A DNA stretch of 64,000 bases, from assembly GCF_011745365.1 (NCBI RefSeq), contig NW_024468910.1:2198068-2262067 (forward strand), read 5' to 3'. Under the pieces are notes generated by a model that did not search any database, was not told the origin of the DNA, and worked only from the letters and a program-made list of their open reading frames with translations. Below, piece after piece: positions 57,007-64,000 of this stretch (positions are counted from its first letter, which is position 1; every line of letters starts with the position of its first letter). This DNA is from Cryphonectria parasitica EP155 (taxonomy: Eukaryota; Ascomycota; Sordariomycetes; Diaporthales; Cryphonectriaceae). The translations under genes were made by a program, and so were the position numbers.

Positions 57007-60000
57007 TCAACCTTCAAACTCGACAGTACTCGATGCTGCGGCCACCTCATTCTCGACCACGCTCCTCCGTCGAGCTTCTTCGGCATCATTTATTTGGGCT
57101 GCAGAGCCGGCGCCAGGCTCGCCATCGGCTCTACCCTGCTGCCCGTTCCCCCCAGCCTCGGCGTCGGCACCTTCGAGCAGCGCCCGGTCCTCGATCCTGA
57201 CACTGCGTACGCTCCTCCCATCCGCATCCTTCTTGCTCGACGCGCGCGTCAGCTGATGGATATCCACATCACCGTCCTCGTCATCGTCTTCCTCTTCGTG
57301 CGAGTGTCTCTGTCCGGGCGCTGCGTTCTTCTCCAGCTCCCTCTGAGCTTCCTCCATGCGCCGCCTGACCTCGGCCGCCACTCGCATGCCATCGGTCACG
57401 ATGCCGTCCAGAACGCCTCGGAGGCCACGCTGGCCTCCTCCTCCTGCCGCCGCCGCCGCTGCTGAGGGTCCGGCCATGGCTGCTGCGGCTGCGCGTCCTG
57501 CAGACTGGCCAAGGCTGGAAAAGGTTGTCAGGTTCGATGACGGGGTGCTGGGGACAGCAAGGCCCTCGATGATGTGGAAGGATGCCGGGAAGCTCGACTC
57601 GAAAAATTGCTCGAGAAGCTCGTCGGCCAGGACAACCATCCGGAACGTGGGGAGGGTCATGTGGAGCGGGTTGGAGGGGTCGAGAGCCACGTTGGCTGCT
57701 TCCGACTGTGCTTTTGAGGCACTGCGTTGTCCTCCAGCAGCAGCTGGCGTGGTATGGCTGGGGTTGACAACATTAATCGCCGGCGGAATATTTGACTTCT
57801 TGGGCTGTTTCTTGTTCTCCTCCTCAGGGCTGTCTTTCTCTGGTGGTTCCTCGAGGTCGAGAAGATCCTCCTCGTCCTCCTCATCCTCATCGTCTCCAAT
57901 CGTGAAGGCGCTATTATCAACAGGCTCCTCCTCCGCGTTGAGTACAACTCGAACCCCCTCCGGATCTGCGCCTCCTTTATTATTGGGATGATCAGGATCC
58001 GCGTACTCGAAACAACGCTGGATGAAGGCGCTGATACTGCTGAGGAATCTCTCGTTAATAGACGCCCCCTGCAACGCGCCATCCGGGCTTTGCAGCGCTC
58101 CATTGGGATCCTGGAGTCCGTTCAGTCCCATAAAGGAAGCTGAAGGGCTGAGGGTGCCTTCCAAGCCACGGCGGGAGAGGAAAAGTAGAGCCTCAGAGAT
58201 GCGGAGGATACCCTCGCGGTCGACTCTACCGTCTCCATTGTCGTCGTACAGCTCAAAGAAGTAGGTGATGGTGCCCATGATGTCCCGCTTGCCCTTGATC
58301 CCCGCCATACCCGAGACGACGTTCTGCAAGGTGATGCGGCCGTTGCCTTCTCGATCCCAGTGCTTGAATAGCCTCCGGAGGAACTCATGATCCGCCGGCT
58401 CGGGCCCATCCCCCCAAGGCCCATTGTACACGGCATCTGTCTTCTTCATGCTGTTGAAATACGCCTGCTTATCTTTTTCCGAAAACGTACTCCGGCGCGG
58501 TGTGGTCGGCGAGTCGGAGATGGCCCATTTGGACATGCCTGCGAGGAATTCACGGAACGCATCATAGTCCATCTCCGAGGTGCTCGGGGCGCCAAGACCT
58601 GCCCTCCCTTTCTCGACCTTCTCCTCGTGCTGCTGCTGGTGGTGGTTGTTGCTGTTGTCTCCCAGCCTCGGCCGGCCAGTCTTTGCCCTCCGCTGTTGTT
58701 CCTGTTGCAGCAGGTTGCTGCGCTGCTGTCGCTCGTACAAGACCCCAAAGAATCTGTCATAGAGGGCACCAAGCTCATCTGTGCTCATAATCTTAGCGTC
58801 GGGGCCTAGATTTCGGATGGCCGTCCGTTTGGCGAAATTCTCAATGTTGTTGAGAACCGCATCCTTGTTCTTCAACCGTAGGTCAGTGATGGTGCTATGT
58901 GTGACCTGCGAGAATTCCTTAAAAGCCACCACCATGAGCTCCTGGAACCGCGTCACGGCCCGTAGTTTGGGATTCTCGGACTTGGGGTGCGCAGACTCGT
59001 CCAGCCGCGAGAAGTAGGACTTGAGAACCGAGATAAAGGCGCCGTCGTCGGCCGAATCCAGCAGCTCCTCGCCGTTAATGCGCAGGATGGCCAGACCGAC
59101 CTGAAAGAGTACCTTGGGACCCTCGACGAAGAAGACGTCGAGAACCCGAAACGCAAAGACGAGCGGCATAGAGTTAATGTACAGGGACAGGAACCAGGGG
59201 AGGGACACGACCGACAGCTGCACGTCGCTCCTGACCAGGTGTTCCCACAGGACTGGCATGGTCTTCTCGACCAAGCCCTCGAAGACCTTCTGGTCCAGCA
59301 GGGTGCCATACATGGTGGTCGAGTAGTATCCGGGCACCAACCGATCGCAAAGTGCAGAGAGGAGGAAGAATGCTTGCGTCTCGGACATGTAGATCAGAAG
59401 CGCGGCCACGACGATGTTCATGGCCTGGCAGTAGCCGACATCGGCGTTCACCCAACTGTAGGCCGTAAGGACGCGACGTAGGCGGCCGATGCCCTCCTCG
59501 CTCTGGAATCCGGGGTACTCTGGCAGACTCCGGTTGAGATCCTTCTCGATCTCATCGATGGCAAGAGACTCCTGTCCTTGGTACTTGTTCAGGGTGTCGC
59601 TGTACAGCGTCGGGTTCTCGAGGCGCAGGTACAGCGAGCCCGAGGTCAGCTCCCATATCTCGCCCCTGAGCCTGTTGGGCAGGCCAACGCGGATCAGCTT
59701 GTGGAAGGTGGGCTGGCGGATCACGTTCATGTTCCTGCCGTTGTCCCGCAGGTATTCGGCCCAGAGGCGCATCTTGGCTCTATCTCGAAGCTTCTTGGGG
59801 TCACCTGGGTACCGAAACACCATGCCCAGCCCGGCGTCCGGCGGAGTCTTTTCCTTCTGGTCCTCGGCGCGCAGGAGGTACTCGGAGTAGCACTCAGCCA
59901 TGACCTTCTTCAGCTTGCCGACATTACCGACGCCAGCACGGAGTCCCTTCTTCAAACCGTCACAGAACCGCTCACAGGCCTGGCGTGTGCCGGCGAGGGT

Positions 60001-60664
60001 GATGGTTATGCGTTGCTCCCTCACGTCCTTGTTGTTGTCCTTTGGCGGATCTTTATCCTTGTCTTTCCCCGTCGTCTGGGTCAGGCCATTCCACGTCGTG
60101 ATAGCAAGGGCAAACTAACCCACACACACGAGTACAGTCAGTCAATCAGCCAGCCTCTCTTTATCGTACCATGTATCATCATCGTCACTTATAAGATGAT
60201 GCCAAAAAGGTCGGGACCGGGCCATATCTTTCGTCCTCCCTTACCTGAAAGTTTTGGCTGTGCAGCCGCTCTACCCTCCGAATAGAGCAGAGGGGAAAGG
60301 TGAAGCCATTGCCGCTGGGGCCACCGCCGTGTGTCTGCCCGGTATATACCATCGAGGTGGAGCTGCTGGCCGAGGACATGAAGCTCGAGGGAGTCGTAGA
60401 GAAGCACATGTAGGCCTCTGAGAGGTGTAACTTCCCGGCATAATGATACCCAGCATCGTTCTTACCGCCCTGGGTGGCATTGGAAGGCGGGACGGTGAGC
60501 TCGGCATTGATCTCGTACAGGGGGTGCTGGGAGGAGGGGAGGCGGAACTGGTTCTGGAAGAGGGTGGCCTTGGAGGGGTTCCGGTCCGAGTCGGAGAGAT
60601 TCAAGCCCTGCATGGGGTCCAGCAGCTGCTGGGCCTTCTGCACGAAGTTCGAGAGGTTAAACAT
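57007..60664 (-). CDS. GRAM-TBC-EF-hand Rab GTPase-activating protein, 1175 aa
   Basis: A Rab GAP that speeds GTP hydrolysis on Rab proteins, of the TBC1D8/9 and yeast Gyp2 (Mdr1) type. ATG at 60664 (MFNLSNFVQKAQQLL). Exon 1 is 60664-60245, intron 60115-60244 (GTAAGG...GGTTAG), exon 2 60114-57007. Exon 1 encodes a GRAM-like region (YAGKLHLSEAYMCFSTTP, PLCSIRRVERLH). The TBC domain at about residues 277-490 has the arginine finger IEKDLNR (I329, D332, R335) and the glutamine finger YCQ (368-370). Two EF-hand-like loops follow near 723 (WDREGNGRITLQN) and 763 (DDNGDGRVDREG); both lack a canonical Glu at position 12. The C-terminal third is acidic (DDEDEEDEEDLLDLEE) and low-complexity. It acts on membranes of the secretory or endocytic route. 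The specific Rab is unknown. Confidence 0.9.
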
Positions 60665-62837
60665 GGCGGCTGCAAGGCGTCGTTGGGGCAGGGCGTCAAT
60701 GCGCCCTCGATGCTGCGGCGCTTCTCCTCGATCCTGATATGTGTAGGGTGTTGATCGTGCTCGCGAGATCGTGAAGAGGAGGCGGAGGACGACGACGACG
60801 ACCAAAGGGAGGGCAGGCGCTTGGCCAGGGGAACGAAACTCTGGGTGGGTGACACGGGAAGGAGCTGGGGCTAAAGCATGACAGAGACCAGCTGAGAGAG
60901 GGTGAGAGGAAGTTATTGCCCTGTTGGCGGTATGCTCCCATCAACTGTGAAAGGATTCGAGGTTATTCACACAGCAAATGGCTGTTTGGGTGGTACAAGT
61001 GTAGCCCAGATGTTGGTGATGGTCCTTGTCGTCTTTGGGGTGTCTCGCTCAGCACATGCTACGAAGGCTGAAGCGGCGGCTTTAGCGGGGGGAATATCAG
61101 GGGTCCGGGGCTGGGGGGGCGGAGGGTAGAGGCCGACCACCTAGCATCCTCTCTGGTGGAGGATGGTGCTGTGGTAAGGACACCCCTCTTTCTACCACTC
61201 CCGGGAGCGTAGGGCCCCACTAATTGCTGTACATGACTTTAGTACTACAGTGCCAAATAGTAGTTGTTTCGATCTGATATGAATTACTGACATATTACGA
61301 TACTATGTATGTATGTATGTATGTATGTATGTATGTATGTTTATATGTAGTATGTAGTATGTAGTATGTATGTGCTCAATTGCCTTGGTCATTTCCCAAC
61401 ATTTCAAGTTACAATTACTGCAGTCCTTGGAATCGTCCAGTATTCGATCTACTTCTCTCTGCCAATCCGATGCCTTTCCTCCTAATGCACACGCACTCAT
61501 ACAAGTGCAAGCACACATTGACATTGTCAGAGGAATGCATGTCCAACACGCTACATATGTGCACTAGACTAAGAATGGCCTGTCACTTCAAGTAAGTTAT
61601 CCATTCAGTCAGTGAATGACAAGTCTCGGGTAGGCATGGATGGGAAGAAGGAGGGGGAAAGCAGCCAGTGATTGTGGTGGAGGAGCAGAGCAGAGGGTAC
61701 TATGGTACAACCTTGCTCCCCTCCATCCCACTCGAGGCAGCAGGCAGGCGAGGTCACACACCACAGACCCTCTCAGCCTACTATACAGCCTGAGTTCCTT
61801 GCCAGGAGAGGCTGTCACTCGTAGGCGACAGGCAGCACATGCAGGAACAGGGGTTGGCTTGGTGCCTTGCAGTTACAAATTACTACCATAACAATATCAC
61901 TACTATATTAAATGACAATGACAGCAATCCTTATTCTCTAACTACAATCACAACATTACTATGGGACTACAACACACAAGTGTTCCTATTGGATGTAGCT
62001 TGCAGGTTCTGACAGGGAATGTTGAGAAACAAATGTTGCTCCCCCACTTTGACAGGCGCAGCAGGCAGGACTACTTTTTGTTCATCGCGATCCTTCTTCT
62101 TTTTGGCATCCCTCGGCCACCTTCCGGTCGGTCAGATGGCCAGGTCTCCTGTTGAGAGAGGTGGCTGGCTGGGAGCGCGTCACAGCTTGAGAGGCGTCAA
62201 AAGAAAAAAGTGAACAACAATTGAGCCCTCCCACTACTGTACTCAAGGCAGCTGGGGAGCGGGACCAACCGAGAATCAAGAAGCAACCGCAGCCCAACGA
62301 AGCCAGTGAAGTCAATCATCTGGGGGCCAGGCCTGAAAAGCAAAGGGGGAGGGGGCCGGGGGGGGGAGGGGGCGGTGCCTCCAGAAACAAGCATGTCTCG
62401 GCCGATATCAAGAAACAAAAACAAAAAAGAGAAAAGAGATGAGTCGAGGTAATAAAAAGGAATTCACCGAAGATGTAGCTTGATCTCGGCTCTTGGCTGC
62501 ATGCATGCCGAATCCCGTCCCGACCATGAACGGGTCCTCGTCACCGTTCACGCCTTCCCACTGGTGGGGTAAAGTGGTGGCAGGACAGACTCTTAAAACA
62601 AACAAGAGGGAGAAGAGACAGGGCTTGCATTGCTCCACATAATTGTATCTTCTGACAGGACAATTCAGCCATGCCCGATTTGCAAGATCTCCCGGGTGGA
62701 AGGGGCAGTTAACGATCTAAAGGCATAGCGTAATCATCCAGCTCACACTCTTTCTTCGCCCTCCTCCCAACGCCCCCCCCCCACCCCGGCTCAATTGGTT
62801 CGGCGGGAAGATCTCAACTTTTGAAGATGTGACGTCA

Positions 62838-62868
<31 letters not shown>

Positions 62869-63919
62869 CCAAGCCATCCTTGGGTCTGACTCTGGCTTTT
62901 CTTTGGCTGCCCAGAGGAATAAAGTCTCTTGTCTGTCAGAACGGCGACTTTTTTCTTCTTCTTTTTTCTGCTGACATCTCAGCTCTCAACCTTGGTTTGG
63001 TTTCATTTTCCGGGGTACTCTACTCGATTCCATAGTAGACCAGACCAGGCAAGGGAGAAAAAGAAAGGCGAGACACGAGAAGATCCTCCAGCTGCCCGAT
63101 CCGTCCAAGACAAACCCAGCCTGCCAGCCCTGCTCAGGGAAAACGGACTCTTGTAACACTTACATTAGCCTCTTATTATAGTGCTGTCTGCTTTTGCTGT
63201 TTCCCTCCACCCCCCGTCTCGCCCACCCACCCCATGTCTTACATGACGCTTTGGCCCTATTGTCTCTGTCGCTCTCTTTCTTTTTCCTCTTCCCGCCATC
63301 CTACACTCTACTTCGTCTTACATCTCCCCCTCCCTCCCTTGATTTAAGGAAACATCAACCACAAGAAAAAAAGACAAAACATCCTACTATATCTATATAT
63401 TGTAGACGATGCCAATTGGGCCACCCTCACTTCATTCCCAAAGCGCTCTCAAGTCCCACCGCTTTGGTATCCGCCCAAAAAATAAACAAGCTCGTTCTCT
63501 TTTACTACCGTCTCAGCCTTCAACGCCGTCTACTGCTGCTGCTGCTGCAGTAGTGGACTTGCACCGCTCGGGCATCCTGCCCAGCAACCACCCTCCAACT
63601 TAAGTTTCCTGCAAACCTGGACTCGAGCCAAAACCAACCCGTTGGGCCGTAGGAGATGGGGTGGCGCTTGTGATCTTGCGATCCCAGAGCTACGGATACG
63701 ACAAGGCGTACACACGACTTAATCCACAACGCCCGCCAGCCCTTGCCGACTAGGCCTTGTCCCACGCGCCATTATCGTCGTCGCATCTGCTGGAACACGG
63801 GTCCCCTTCCTTTCTTACCTTGACCAAACCTGGCCACGAGACACGGCACGACTCGTCTCTCCTTCACCAACACCTTGCTCCCACCCGCCACCTCATCTCC
63901 CTTCTCCCCTCTCTATGAG
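60665..63919. promoter_or_regulatory. Divergent intergenic region between the TBC GAP and the next gene
   Basis: 3.25 kb with only unsupported short ORFs. Holds a GTAT repeat at 61305-61342 followed by TAG/TATG repeats, a G-rich tract at 62345-62375 and an A-run of about 27 at 62837-62863. From 63180 to 63910 the plus strand is CT-rich, likely the leader of the gene starting near 63920. Confidence 0.45.
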
Positions 63920-64000
63920 ATGGCGGCAACAGTGGCCCACCAGGTCCCAGCGACAGTCGGCCACACGGGAGGAGGAGGAGGAGGAGGAGGAGGAGGAGGA
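63920..64000 (+). CDS. Partial gene start, N-terminal poly-Gly
   Basis: ATG at 63920 after a CT-rich leader encodes MAATVAHQVPATVGHT and then a run of glycines from a (GGA)n repeat that reaches the window end. A second ATG five bases upstream, at 63915, is in another frame and would give a Glu run instead. The CT-rich leader and ATG context support a real start, but identity cannot be told. Confidence 0.4.
   Translation, partial: MAATVAHQVPATVGHTGGGGGGGGGGG

Overview
The window looks like nuclear DNA of a filamentous ascomycete (Pezizomycotina). The genes have short introns (about 50-180 nt) with GTAAGT/GTATGT-type donors, CTAAC-like branch sites and YAG acceptors. Core fungal proteins (EMC1, an Scw1/Whi3-type RRM protein, EFR3, a GH76 mannosidase and a GRAM-TBC Rab GAP) can be read directly. 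Upstream regions are CT-rich and full of microsatellites. The class cannot be fixed from sequence alone; Sordariomycetes or Leotiomycetes are plausible. All family names rest on motif recognition from memory, without database searches.

Region A, 1-24.2 kb, is an accessory island of lineage-specific families, many of them decayed. In order: an intact three-exon gene of unknown function (82-1633, -); a DUF3435/FluG-type tyrosine-recombinase-like gene with C-terminal C2H2 fingers (4173-7285, +) carrying six in-frame stops; an FHA-Ser/Thr kinase gene (7467-9210, -) with six in-frame stops; a basic coiled-coil protein (10031-11109, +); an unknown family with one stop (12579-13608, -); a PD-(D/E)XK-like nuclease with one frameshift (14392-15283, +); a large unknown family with one stop (15494-17291, +); an intact two-exon gene (18233-18978, -); an intact zinc-binding protein (21283-21871, -); and a decayed unknown gene (22577-24173, -). 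The frames of the broken genes are mostly intact, and their stops are the kinds produced by C-to-T or G-to-A transitions. That resembles repeat-induced point mutation (RIP), with some neighbours spared. A DUF3435 gene at the left of an array of accessory genes pointing into the island suggests a degenerate Starship-like element, but no termini were proven.

Region B, 24.2-29.2 kb, begins with the core gene EMC1 (24590-27557, +), which ends convergently with a hypothetical coiled-coil gene (-). A small RS-rich ORF (-) follows.

Region C, 29.2-37.4 kb, has no convincing conserved gene. It is microsatellite-rich and its right part is a long CT-rich leader and promoter for the Scw1-like gene (37413-39455, +). 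That leader contains a protein-like 31-codon upstream ORF and a 5-codon uORF whose stop overlaps the main start.

Region D, 41.6-60.7 kb, is a run of five minus-strand genes: a short-chain dehydrogenase, EFR3, a single-pass membrane protein, a GH76 alpha-1,6-mannosidase with a transmembrane anchor, and a GRAM-TBC-EF-hand GAP. Several act at the plasma membrane, wall or secretory pathway, as do EMC1 and the Scw1-like protein. This is probably ordinary gene order rather than a functional cluster. A new plus-strand gene starts at about 63920 and runs off the window. I recognised no rRNA, tRNA or CRISPR.
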